A DNA stretch of 64,000 bases from Hamiltosporidium tvaerminnensis (Eukaryota; Microsporidia; Dubosqiidae), in NCBI GenBank assembly GCA_022605425.2, contig JAKIMF020000005.1:1-64000 (forward strand), in the 5' to 3' direction. The first letter of the stretch is position 1; every line of letters starts with the position of its first letter. The position numbers were made by a program, and so were the translations under genes. Below the pieces are notes generated by a model, which saw only the letters and a program-made list of their open reading frames with translations, was not told the origin of the DNA and made no database searches. Positions 41,741 to 52,089 of the stretch are shown piece after piece.

Positions 41741-43325
41741 ATCTTTGTTCTTACCTGTAAAAAGTGGTTTTTCTAATTATTCACTAGTAATAATGGGATT
41801 TTATTCTTTTAACCAATCCTTTTCTACTTAAAATCTTTATAAATAAAAATTTATTTTGGTTGTAAATTTACTTTTTAAAAAATATATTTTTTTCTTAGAT
41901 TCTATAACTATGAAAAGACACACATTTAGATTTAAAAATGCATCTTAAAATACTTTTAATCTAAGAATATATTTAGATTTCTTATTGTAATAATATACCT
42001 TTTGTGAAATTAGGGAATCGTAAACCCCAGAAAGTTTAAAAAAATAAGGTGAATTCAACTATAGTAGATAAAATAAACGAAAAACTGTTTTATAAGAATA
42101 TCCTCTAAAGTTGTTAAAAGAAAATTAAATTGTTTAAAAATAAGGAAAATAATAAAAAAACTGTTTTACTAACAAAAATTTAATTTGTAAATTCGAATCG
42201 GTTGTCACGGAGAAAGTAAAACTTGCCTTTCCACGTAATCTCAAACCAAAAAAATAATAAAGAAAACTCTAACTTATATAGTTTAGTAGATTTTTTTAGT
42301 ATGTTTTGTAATCTTTCTTTTAATGGGAATTATGATATTGAGATTCCGTAGTCTGGGTAATGTATATAAAATAGTTGGTCTGAAATAATGCAGGGCGAGG
42401 GATATGACAGATTGCAGTAGTGGTATGGTATATTGAGATACATTTTCAAGCTGCAATTGTTAGAAAAGAACTTAGAAGGAAGTAAAATGTAGAGTAAGGT
42501 GAAAAATGGGCAGCAAAAAGGTTGATCGGAGAGTAAATCAGAATTAAAACAGCTTTTAATTTTATTTTACTTTCGGTTTTTAGTTTTTCTCTTTTAATTT
42601 GATTTTATCGTATTATCTCTTAGAGTGATATCCCAATCCCAAGGGTTTTGGATGAATTACACATTTGAGTTCGAAAATATCTTTATTCTATCTGTGAATA
42701 TTTAGATATTAAAAACAAATGTGAATTTGAAAGTGTCTTTTTGAAAATTTGATTTTACAAAATTTCTACACGTTTACTTTTTTTTAATTTTGTGTATATT
42801 TTACATTTTAAAGAAATGTTTTTTCTTTTTTATACATTTTTCAAAAAAAAAATGTTTTTAAAAACTTTATAAGGTTTTTTTGAAATCTCTGGAATTTTTT
42901 ATGCTTCAGTATTCTTACAACTTTTGTTATTCGTCACTATTTTTTCGAGCCTTTATGTTTTTTTTATGTTTTATATGGATTTAAGCGTATTTTTTATATT
43001 TTAAAAATCTTGTATAAATTTTTATATTTTCTACATTTTTTCATTTAATTTTGGAATAGAGTAGTATTTTTACGGATTCATTTTATATTTATATATCTAT
43101 TAGGGTTTTAAATATCTATAATCTAGCAAATTTTTTCACATCCTATATACTTTTGACAACTTTTAGCGTTTTGTCAAAAAATGAAAATTTTTAAAATTAT
43201 ACAAATTTTTTGCGGAATTATAAAATACAATTTATTTTTTAGTAATTTTTCTAATAATTTTCTAGTTATTTTCAAATCTTCAAGAATACGCATATGATTT
43301 AATTGTGTTTCTTCTTATAGCATTT

Positions 43326-44756
43326 TAAGAGGCTAACCTTAATAAACTTATAAAATTTACTATAATTAAATTTTTTGGGTGTAAGGTATCGTGTGCTTTT
43401 TTTGGTTATTTATTACATTTTGACTATTTAAAACCAACTCATTATCTAAAAATAAGATTTTTCAATCTTGGTCATAAAATTTCGTGGTTGACCTAAATGT
43501 GGCCGTATTAAATTTAGTGAAATCGTTTTGAAAAGCATAAATATATCTATTTAAACATTAATCATATAGAGTATTGAAAAGTACCTTTGGATTTCTATAT
43601 AACCTCATATTAGTTACTTTTTCGAAAATTGAGCAAACTGCCGGGTAGTATATATGCATTGCTCCTTTAGCTTAAAAAGAATACAAAGATAACAAAAATA
43701 AAGAAATACATCTGAAAAAGTATTTAAAATTTCTTGTATACTATTTTAAAAAAGAAGATGAAAAATGTTAATTGTATCTTTATTGAAATATATTTCATAG
43801 TCTCTATATTTATACAGACATGCATTTATTATGCATTACTATAATCTATATTAGTTGATCCAAATTTAAATCCCCTTTATATATCTATACAAAAAAATTA
43901 TTTGTTTTTCTACTGTGTAGTCTTATTGTATTGACTTAAATTATTTTTATTATAAGTATATTTATTGTTTTTAAATAATGTTATTAAGTCTTTTTTAGAC
44001 TTATATATTATACAGTAAAGATTTATAGAATTGAATTTAAATAAAATCGATAGTACAATAAAATATCTTTAGTGATAAATGTGTTTCTATACAAATTATA
44101 AATTAAAACCAAATTTAAATAAATGTTTATACGTTAAGTATATGTCAATTTTAGTTTTCTTAATCTATTTCTCTTGTTTATTCAAAATTCTACCACTAAT
44201 TCAAAAAATAGTTTAATTTTGTATTTTTTCGAGTTAAACTTGTTTATGAAGTCGTACATATTAAACAAAGAAAAAATCGAATTATAGAATATTTCATAGA
44301 ATATTTTAATTTAGTTTAACAATAGGTAATCCTTAAATAAATTTGGTTTTATATTAAACTAAATATTTTCTTATTTTTTAACTATTTATACATATTTTTT
44401 TCTTGTTTGTATGTAAAGCTACAAATAAATTTTTAAACTTTTTTGAAATTAATTTAAATGGAGTACTATAAGAGAATGAATGATACTTTGATATCTAAAT
44501 ATATTCATAGATGAATATTATATTATAATAACTATAAAATAAAGTATGTTTATGAAACGAGGCGGGCATTCTATTTCGCTAAATAAAATTTCTATGTATT
44601 GGGTATGTTGATTTATATTATATCATTCAATTATGATTTATTTACACAAAATATAAAAAGAAAGATAATTAATCATTAAATTTAAAAAACTTGGATTGAG
44701 CCTTAATCTATATGTTGAAGTATTCTCCACATGTGAACTAGAACTATTAGCCCTAT
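43326..44756 (+). repeat. Type II long repeat unit, copy C2, truncated
   Basis: It begins with the opening motif at about 43334 and follows B2 12341-13790. It stops near 44755, where the partner copies continue for another ~3 kb, and CCCTAACCCC begins at 44762. The unit has therefore been cut and joined to telomere-like DNA. Confidence 0.65.
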
Positions 44757-46760
44757 AATTTCCCTAACCCCGGTAGGGAAATACAATTTAATGCTTTAAA
44801 ACATTTATATAAATAATTTAAAATCTTTCTAGTTGGATTTCCCTACTTTACTAACCGATTTAAATATAGTATTATTACCGACGCATGCAAAGTAAAAAAC
44901 CCTAATAATACAAGAGATTTCCCTAACCTAAAATTAAAAAAATAAAGCATTATAAGTAATTATAAAAGAAAAAATTTATTAAATTATGCCTAAAGAATTT
45001 AGGGAGTAAAAAACGTCCCAACGAATAAAGCTATATATTTAATGTAAAGACAGTTTACATTCTTCAATTATAGAGAGCCCTTATCAAAATTGTAATTGCA
45101 AAAATCAAAATTTTTTCCCTATACAATTCCGCTTCCCCCTAACCCTATCTTTTTATACTCTAATACTTCTCTTGAATTACACAATTTAACTATTGTCAAC
45201 CAAATATGTTACCTACCTTTTTTTAGGAAAAAAATTATTTTTAATTTTCCTAACCCTTCTCCCTAACCTGTCCTTTTTTTCCACTAAAAAATTATTTATA
45301 GTTCCTATGCTGTTTTTACTCCTTATTTTTTTTACCAAAAAAGTTTCTGAAAATTCCCTACCAATTGATTACTTCTTTTACCCTAACCCTTCCCTAACCC
45401 TTTTCCTTTCCCTAAACTCAGTAGCTCTTTTCCCTACCAAATGATTTATATTCTACTCTTTCTCTCCAAAAAAAAACTTATTTACCCCTAACTAACTTTT
45501 TCCTATACATATTTTGTTTTTCCTAACTTCCCTAACTTTCTAAACCTTCTTAAATACTTATTTTTTCCTTAACTTTTACTCGTAATAACCTATTGTTTTT
45601 TCTTAACTAGATGTTTTTCTCAATCCTACTAATTTTTCCTTAACCCCACTTGAAGTTTCCCTAACCTAATTATTGTATCAAACATTTTTCTATTTAACAA
45701 ATATTATTTCTAAAACTGATTCTATCTTCTATTTAAAATCATTTCTTTTCGTATAAACAAATTTTCAACCTAACACAATTCTGTTTTCCCAAACCAGGAT
45801 TCTGCTTGCCCTAACTTTATGTTATAACAGACTTTCTTTTTTCCTAACTTTTTTCTTGTTTCCCTACTTTTTTCTGTTTCCCTTAACTTTCCATTAATTT
45901 TTTTTACCAACTGTCCTTTCCCCAACCGATCTTGCAAAAATAGCTGGGGTAAAAAATATAAAAATTTATAATGAATAATTTCCCTACTGAAAAAATAAAA
46001 AAGTGTTTTACCCTAACCTATTGTTATTAAGCGAAGTATTTTCCCTAACCCAAGTACTATCCTAAAGTATGGCACTTCTTTCCTAATTTGTGGCTTATAA
46101 ACATAGTAATTTTTTTTACAAAAAATTTCTTTCATTTTCCCTAACTTATTATAAGAAATTTAAAAAATTTACGTTAAAAACTTCGTTTTTAAAAATAAAA
46201 AGACCCTACGGACACGAAAAAAAAATATAATTAACCTAACTTGCTTTATTAAAAACATTGGGCGAAAGTAGGGAAATATATACCCTAACAAATTTTTAAA
46301 CAGTGAATTATATGAGTAAAGATAAAAAAGGAAATAAAAGAATAATAATGAATTTTTAATTTTCTTCAAAAAAATTCGAGAAAGTTAATAAAGAATTAGA
46401 GAAAATGATTTACCGAATAGAAATATTTAAGAAAACTAGAGATGTCCGTACTGGGAAAATAAAACAATCTCCTATTTAGACAATACCAAAACTTGACCCT
46501 AACCCTAACTGAATTGGTTAGGGGATTTTCTTTATCTTTCACAGGTTCTGAGTTAGGGTAAGGGCCAAACTGATTATTATTGACTTGCTTCTGTAATAAG
46601 TCAAGTGTAAAAGTGAAATTTTTGAATTTTTGGTAGTTATGAGGTTGGGGTCTTCAGATTGTGTTGGGTGAAAAGGTTGGCCTGATAATAAAATAAATTC
46701 AGAATAATGAAAAGATGTTATTGGGTCAGGGTAAAGGGTTGGTAGTTATAATTAAACCGT
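44757..46760. repeat. Telomere-like C-rich block with inverted right end
   Basis: CCCTAAC occurs many times on the + strand between 44762 and 46510, usually preceded by a T-run (TTTCCCTAAC) and separated by AT-rich DNA. From about 46517 the bias flips to GTTAGGG and GGGTTGG. The block is colinear with the C-rich and G-rich parts of the type I unit (9660-11560), sharing GGGGTAAAAAA near 45953 and AAAAGGTTG near 46672. It has kept its telomere-like words better than the copies in B1 and C1. No genes are seen; open frames at 45193-45444 and 46369-46169 read the repeat. Confidence 0.65.
46497..46523. repeat. CCCTAAC/GTTAGGG hairpin at strand-bias switch
   Basis: CCCTAACCCTAAC at 46497-46509 is followed, after the 7 bases TGAATTG, by GTTAGGG at 46517-46523. 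This gives a perfect 7-bp inverted repeat. C-rich words lie left of it and G-rich words right of it. Confidence 0.8.
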
Positions 46761-47520
46761 TCTTATGAATTCTATCATTTTTAGGTTTTTTTTGTTGATA
46801 TTTATTTTTTCTTGTCTATATAGCTACAACATATAATGTTACAAATTGTTACAGACTTTTAACGGTAGTAAGTCAAAAGAGTATCTGAGAAATTTAATTT
46901 ACCGGTATAAAATGTATTGTTTAAATAATTTTGATATCTGTTAGGATTCAAAATCTAAATATAGAATTATTATTTTTTAAAAAAGTTAAAGTTTAAAAAT
47001 CCCAAGGTTTAAATGTCTTTCGTTTCTAAAAACAATTCTAACTTTTTTATTTTAACTATTTTTCAAAATAAAGCCACCATTGGTAAATTAATTCAAAAAA
47101 AATGATTTAATATTATTTATTGGTAAAAACTTTTTATGCCATATCGTAAATCATACAAAAAATTGTAAAACATTGTCTAAGCTATATTTAAAAAATGTGT
47201 TAGTCTAATTACACATATTTACTATTTCTACTATTAAAATAAAAGTATAATATTACTTTAAAAATTCTTTAGTAGAAGATATTGCTACTATACGTTATCA
47301 CCGTATATTTGAATCTAAGCAGATTACACACAATTTCTGAGAAAGCAATAAATTTATGTAAATAAGTCAAAGCTGCTAGAAACAGAAAAAAAATTTTTAA
47401 GACTTCTTTATGAGATATGTTTTAATTAACGGAATAAAAACACGCACTAAAAAATCTAAAGATCTTTTCTTTGTTTCCCTAAACCATAAACCTAAAAATT
47501 AAAAAAAGCAAGAAGCATAT
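46761..47520. other. AT-rich spacer
   Basis: No gene, tandem repeat or RNA is recognised. A single CCCTAAACC string lies at about 47477. Confidence 0.6.
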
Positions 47521-47529
47521 ATAAACTAG

Positions 47530-47860
47530 ATAGGAGCACATATAAAAGACTTTTTATGATCCCTGTACCTTTACAGGACTTGTTTATTTGTTAAAGGTGA
47601 ATTTGTACCATTTCTTTTACACCCCATTTACGTTGCTCCTGAATTTCTTTCGCGAAATAAACTATATTTGGTGACTTAGAATAATCTTAAATAGAAATTT
47701 TATGGCTTATATAAAACAGAGCCTTTAGACTCTAAATTCCTGCCTGTGCCCCGTTTGTTTTGTTTTAAAAAATAATACTTGTCGGTTAATCTTTGGCAAA
47801 AACCGCTAATCTCAAACTAGGTCAGGGAATAGAAAGAAAAATATGGGAGATACATTGCGT
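47530..47860 (+). other. GC-richer island with TATA-like box and inverted repeats
   Basis: TATAAAAG lies at 47541-47548. Around and after it are AGGAGCA 47532-47538 with TGCTCCT 47634-47640, a tight hairpin CCTGTA 47562-47567 with TACAGG 47572-47577, and CGGTT 47783-47787 with AACCG 47801-47805. The base composition is clearly less AT-rich than its flanks. It could be an RNA gene or the distal 5' region of the retrotransposon that follows. There is only one copy, so conservation cannot be judged. Confidence 0.3.
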
Positions 47861-48427
47861 AATACTTTCTTTATATAACAAATCCTATGTAATAGCATTC
47901 AAATTAATTAATTGAAGGAATTTAATGCTTTTCTTGCAAGATAAAATGTAAAAAAAGAAAAATGTTTTTTAAATGGAAATTTAATTAATTTTTTTGGAAA
48001 AGTATATTCAGATAACGAAAAACAATTTCAATGAAAATGTTTTATTTAATCATTTTGTTTTTTTTTGATTAAATTCCCTGTTTTTACAAAATTCTATTTT
48101 TACAAGTTTAGCTTTCTATTCTGAAGTCCGTTTGAATACAGGTATATATCTATTGGATAAGATAAGGTATCTTGGTTCTGCTGAATCTTTTTTTAGTATT
48201 CGGAAAACAAAAAATAATTTGCTATGATTGTAAAGTTTTTAATTAAATAATATTCCTGCGATATTATTTCTGTAACCGTTTGATTTATATTTCTTCAATT
48301 AATATATTACGATATAATGTATTCTTCTTGTTCGTTGTATCTAATTAAATTTATTCGGCTTTGGATTTGTATGTTTCGCTTTTCAAAACTTAGATTACTA
48401 CTGTCGAATCAAAAAAATTCATTAAAC
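47861..48427. other. AT-rich stretch upstream of the retrotransposon
   Basis: No feature is recognised. The 5' end of the retrotransposon may lie in here, but no target-site duplication could be seen by eye. Confidence 0.4.
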
Positions 48428-48435
48428 TATAAATA
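48428..48435 (+). promoter_or_regulatory. TATA-like box of the retrotransposon
   Basis: TATAAATA starts 28 nt before the ORF1 ATG. It is followed by ACGTA, giving ATACGTA, a string also present just upstream of the secreted-protein gene (57401-57407 region, reverse strand). If used, transcription would begin almost at the start codon. Confidence 0.4.
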
Positions 48436-48455
48436 CGTAGCGAATTTCAGTATTT

Positions 48456-49362
48456 ATGAAAAAAACCGAGAGCTCGGAGTCAGACAATGATCCCACTATT
48501 CCAAGAATCAAATATGTGATTGGGAATCAGGCACCGAAGCTTCCCCATACGCCTAGAAAAAAGAGGGATCCGAATAAACCAAAACTACCCTGTCCGTATT
48601 GTTTCTCGTTAAATACATCGAATAAGGGTACGGGGAAGAACCTTAATGATCCCCGTACCTATTGCAACAGCTGTAAGCGATCTTATAGCACACAAATCGC
48701 TGAGAATTTTGCTTATGCGTTTCAAAATAAAAAGGGTGAAATAAACGAATCGGATAAGTCAAATATCAGTGTAACGAAAAAGACTAGCGATCCGGCTATT
48801 ACTAAGCTTGTGAATTCCCCGCCGGAGGAAGAGTTTACTAATCTAAACCAGTCGAAATTGACCAAAGAACAGATTGCGTTGGTAATTTCAGGTGAATCTC
48901 CGTTTCCTATTACAAAATATATATTTGTTTATTTTACAGGAATCAAACGTAATAGGACAAGGCTGCAAACTTTCCCTGCAATCAATTAATCAAGAAGTTT
49001 CGAGATATATAATAAATTTAGACTTCATAGGGGAAAGTACGCTGGAAGTGATTTGTATAGATAAATACAAATCAAAAATTGTTACATTAATTGAAGGTTT
49101 GCCAGCGACCTACCTAAAAAACAGTCCTGAAATTAATGAGCAGAAACATCTAAATGTTTCTGCTCTGAAAGAACGAATGAAAAAAATCTACCAAAGAAAA
49201 GAAAACAAAAATTTAAGATTAAAAAGATTTGCAGTTCGCTTAAACAAATTAGATGGGGAAGAACTGCTTGAGTTTCTCATGAGCGCCAATATAATGGCCA
49301 AAAGTATTGGCTCGGAAGAGAAACTCAACCCCAATAAAATAAAAAAAAATAATGTTGTATAG
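48456..49362 (+). CDS. Retrotransposon ORF1, zinc-ribbon nucleic-acid-binding protein, probably spliced
   Basis: ORF1 proteins of LINEs bind the element RNA and act as chaperones in the ribonucleoprotein. The first segment (48456-48881, 142 codons) has a basic, proline-rich N-terminus and then a four-cysteine zinc ribbon, CPYC at residues 46-49 and CNSC at 70-73. A charged linker follows. Frame 1 then carries the rest (48940-49362, 140 codons), including a Lys/Arg-rich stretch. That second part has no ATG of its own at its start; the only upstream initiator-like codon is GTG at 48892. A 58-nt GT-AG interval (48882-48939) joins the two frames exactly. Without splicing, the first frame ends at a stop after 177 codons. 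The stop overlaps the ORF2 ATG by 11 nt. A plain frameshift mutation is the alternative explanation. Confidence 0.7.
48882..48939 (+). other. Putative 58-nt spliceosomal intron in ORF1
   Basis: The interval begins GTAATT directly after codon 142 and ends in TTGTTTATTTTACAG, a pyrimidine-rich canonical acceptor. Its length is 1 modulo 3, which is what is needed to join frame 0 upstream to frame 1 downstream. It is more AT-rich than the coding DNA on either side. An alternative donor at 48892 (GTGAAT, after CAG) would keep frame 0 and lead to a stop. Length and form fit the short introns of compact genomes. Confidence 0.5.
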
Positions 49363-50560
49363 TATTGGCTTTTTGAACGTAGGAGGACTTTCGGTTAAAA
49401 AAATAGAAATTATAAATTGTGTTTTATTGGATAATAAATTAGATATATTGGCTCTGGCAGAAACCTGGCGTGATGATATTGATAACTTAAATACAAACTA
49501 TAGGATAGTTGCCAGATTGCTTTCTAAAAAGGTCAAGAAAAGATACTCAAATTCTGAAGGGATACTTATTTTGGCGAGGAAATCTATTTACCCCCAAATA
49601 ATTCCTTCAATCACAGACTTTGGTATCTGTATAAAGATGAATGATACATTACTGATATTCATATATAAGTCACCAGCGGTTTCTGCCTATAAAATTATCA
49701 ATAAAATACCAAGTAAATATGAGGGCTTTGATGTCTTAGCATTGGGTGATTATAATTTGGAAAACTCTGTTGCTTACGAACAAATTGTTCTCGAACAGCA
49801 CGCGGAATTGGGCTTATATGAAACAAAACTGGCACCATTCACATATAAGCACGGCTCCAAAACCTCAACCCCCGATAAGTGCTTTTCCAATTTTAATGTT
49901 TCACCTGTTGTCATTGAAATTGAAAGAATGAATCATAAGCTAATAAAAGTGCAAGTTGGGCGGGTTGGAACGCAATTGGAAACAAATTATAATATAAATT
50001 TTTTGAAAAACGCCGACACACTAAGCGAAGTAAGGAAAAGGATTGAAACACTGACAACTAAGAACGAATTCTTTTTAAATACTCTGCCAATTGACGAAAA
50101 ATTGAATTTGCTGCATAAGATTTTGCTAAAAGCGGCAAGAAAATTGCAAATCAGAAAACAGGTACAGAGGGTATCACATAACCCTATTTTGTCACACTTG
50201 AAAAGATTGAAAAGAAACAAGTCAGCAAATAAGGATGCACATTCGGTGCAATTGTTGAGAAAGGAAATTAGAAGGTTAAGTAGGAAACTTAAACGATTGG
50301 GTGTGGAAGAAGGTAAGGTCAAACATAGTAACTTACAACCTTCCGAGCTGCATAAATTAGTTTGTGGTAGCAGTACAAAAAGAAAAATTTCTGAGAGACA
50401 AATAAAGTTTGCGGAATTGCAATTTAACAAAGAAGACTTGGTCCCTGTGTCTGAAACGAAAAAGAAAATTGAGAAATTCTATTTTAGTATTAACAAAAAA
50501 CAAGACACAAAATGTGACAAATTGACAGGGATTACAATGTGGAGCTATTGGATGAAATAA
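49352..50560 (+). CDS. Retrotransposon ORF2, N-terminal part: APE-type endonuclease
   Basis: This is an exonuclease-endonuclease-phosphatase domain, which nicks target DNA to prime reverse transcription. The catalytic landmarks are in the family order: N9 in LNVGG, E37 in LAETW, G70, Y105 in IYKSP, D133 and N135 in GDYN, T164, S172 and D175, and H195 in a degenerate final motif (NH where most relatives have SDH). A basic, helical connector follows (about residues 205-385). The ATG overlaps the end of ORF1 as ATGTTGTATAG, which would suit stop-start coupled translation. The frame ends at TAA 50558-50560, inside what should be the lead-in to the reverse transcriptase. In an intact element this would continue into that domain. 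Confidence 0.85.
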   Translation: MLYSIGFLNVGGLSVKKIEIINCVLLDNKLDILALAETWRDDIDNLNTNYRIVARLLSKKVKKRYSNSEGILILARKSIYPQIIPSITDFGICIKMNDTLLIFIYKSPAVSAYKIINKIPSKYEGFDVLALGDYNLENSVAYEQIVLEQHAELGLYETKLAPFTYKHGSKTSTPDKCFSNFNVSPVVIEIERMNHKLIKVQVGRVGTQLETNYNINFLKNADTLSEVRKRIETLTTKNEFFLNTLPIDEKLNLLHKILLKAARKLQIRKQVQRVSHNPILSHLKRLKRNKSANKDAHSVQLLRKEIRRLSRKLKRLGVEEGKVKHSNLQPSELHKLVCGSSTKRKISERQIKFAELQFNKEDLVPVSETKKKIEKFYFSINKKQDTKCDKLTGITMWSYWMK

Positions 50561-52089
50561 GAAATCTAAAATTGGGTAAGTCGGGGGGTTTGTCGGGCAT
50601 ACGAAATGAACTAATTAAAGCTTGCCCGATGAATTTTATTGGACATTTGAGTGTACTTTTTAACCAAATTATATTGGAGAAGAAAGTACCTATGGCATGG
50701 AAATGCCATAGAATAAGACTTATCAGAAAAGAAAAGAAAAGTTATAGGCTTATTGCGTTGATTGAAGAGACGCGAAAATTGTTTGAAAAGTGTATTCAAA
50801 GAAAGCTTTCATTTAGGCTTTCTACTCGACAGACTGGTTTTAGAGAAAGACATTCTCCAATAGATAATGCTTTGGGTGTTGATCATCTGTTAAGAAAGGG
50901 AGCTGGTAAGTTAATTTGTGTTTCATTAGATATAAAGTCGGCGTTTGATACAGTGTATAGGTGGAATCTTTATAAGAAACTAATTGTTTACCAATGTCTA
51001 TCACTAAATGATACCCTTCTGATAGCGGAGCTTATTGAAAACAATTCGTACGTCTTGGAACATGGAAACAGAAAAATCGATTGTTTTACGGCTTCAAGGG
51101 GTATACCACAGGGAAGTGTGCTTTCACCTAATTTGTATAATGTTTTCATTGATGACCTATTGTTGTATATTCCGCAGAATCTAAGAAAAAATCTGTTTAT
51201 CTACGCTGATGATATTTTTCTATTTGGTGCCACACTAAAACAGATAAGGAAAATTATCAGATGTATACAATTGCATGCATCTGATAACAAGTATGAGCTT
51301 AACCAACAGAAGTGTTTCTACAACGCGAATAAGAGATGCCGTATAGTTGTAAATGGTTCCCCTATAGAAAAACAAAGCCCTATGCATTATTTGGGGTATT
51401 ACTTTAATTTGATGGGAACGGATACCAATTCATCAATAAAAGAAACAAGAAAAAAAAGTTTGAAGGCGGCTATTGTTATGAAGAATGAACTTATTAAAAA
51501 AGTCGGCATAGGTAATAGTGGATATTATAGGCTTCTTTTGAAAGGATATGTGACGTTTATTAGACCACATTTGGATTATACAATGTTTTTATTGGCTGCT
51601 AATAAAACCTATGTTTCAGCAAGTGATAGAATCCAGAAGTCAGTCGTAAAGTATTTGTTTGGTTTGAATCAGAAAATTCCGAGTGCTTTCTTATATGCCT
51701 TGTTACCAATCGAAACGATGATACAAAGATCCAATAGACTTACACTTTCACTTGGTTTGAGACTAATTACGAATATTGATACTGGCTTGTATACTGATTT
51801 GATGCAAAACAATACAAAGAATTTTAAGCATATAAAGAATACCTATGAAAAATATATATATGATACAAGAATAATCCCTATGAAACTGTTGAAAGATTTA
51901 AAAAATAGTTTTCTTAAAGATAATAGAACACTACTGGAACAAATAACTCCCCTTAGATTTTATGATTTCAAAAATATTAGATACAATGATTTTACGAGAT
52001 TATTGAATATTTTAAAGGAAGAAAAATTTATCGAATTACAAGATATTGTTGCGTTTTTTATTGAACAAAGCCGAAACCCTCCTATGTAA
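50539..52089 (+). CDS. Retrotransposon ORF2, C-terminal part: reverse transcriptase
   Basis: RNA-dependent DNA polymerase of the LINE type. Motifs are in order: KSGG lead-in (14-17), YRLIAL (69-74), motif A LDIKSAFD (130-137, Asp131), motif B GIPQGSVLSP (188-197), motif C YADD (222-225), motif D with K258, and motif E YLGYYF (284-289). A thumb-like region with RPHLDY follows, and no RNase H is present. The frame is open from 50518 with no ATG before the polymerase fold. The GTG at 50539 is unlikely to be a real start, because the first ATG (about 50629) would cut the domain. It lies one base back (-1) relative to the endonuclease frame, with an overlap of 43 nt. Expression would need frameshifting, or the copy carries a one-base lesion. 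Confidence 0.9.
   Translation: MELLDEIRNLKLGKSGGLSGIRNELIKACPMNFIGHLSVLFNQIILEKKVPMAWKCHRIRLIRKEKKSYRLIALIEETRKLFEKCIQRKLSFRLSTRQTGFRERHSPIDNALGVDHLLRKGAGKLICVSLDIKSAFDTVYRWNLYKKLIVYQCLSLNDTLLIAELIENNSYVLEHGNRKIDCFTASRGIPQGSVLSPNLYNVFIDDLLLYIPQNLRKNLFIYADDIFLFGATLKQIRKIIRCIQLHASDNKYELNQQKCFYNANKRCRIVVNGSPIEKQSPMHYLGYYFNLMGTDTNSSIKETRKKSLKAAIVMKNELIKKVGIGNSGYYRLLLKGYVTFIRPHLDYTMFLLAANKTYVSASDRIQKSVVKYLFGLNQKIPSAFLYALLPIETMIQRSNRLTLSLGLRLITNIDTGLYTDLMQNNTKNFKHIKNTYEKYIYDTRIIPMKLLKDLKNSFLKDNRTLLEQITPLRFYDFKNIRYNDFTRLLNILKEEKFIELQDIVAFFIEQSRNPPM

Larger units (their letters stand above)
36161..43325 (+). repeat. Type I long repeat unit, copy C1
   Basis: The unit runs from the opening motif at about 36168 to the next one at 43334 and is colinear with B1. 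Well preserved blocks include 37440-38000 (partner 6430-6990), 38870-38960 (partner 7855-7950), 39120-39590 (the RNA candidate) and 42180-42240. The 105-codon reverse frame of B1 (9447-9130) is broken by indels at the homologous place here (about 40140-40460), which argues that the unit is non-coding. Confidence 0.75.

Noticed and set aside
45193-45444. 83-codon forward frame
   Set aside because: It is a reading of TTTCCCTAAC-type repeats, repeating Phe, Leu and Pro with the repeat.
44757-46560. A true chromosome end
   Set aside because: The CCCTAAC words are interspersed with AT-rich DNA, the block is flanked by unrelated sequence on both sides, and it is colinear with internal repeat units.
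48892-49362. An independent gene starting with GTG at 48892
   Set aside because: The start lies inside the putative intron and the frame joins ORF1 cleanly at 48940, so it is better read as the second part of ORF1.
49987-50430. 147-codon reverse-strand frame inside the LINE
   Set aside because: It is the antisense shadow of the endonuclease-to-RT connector, rich in Cys, Leu and Phe as expected for antisense of a Lys-rich region.
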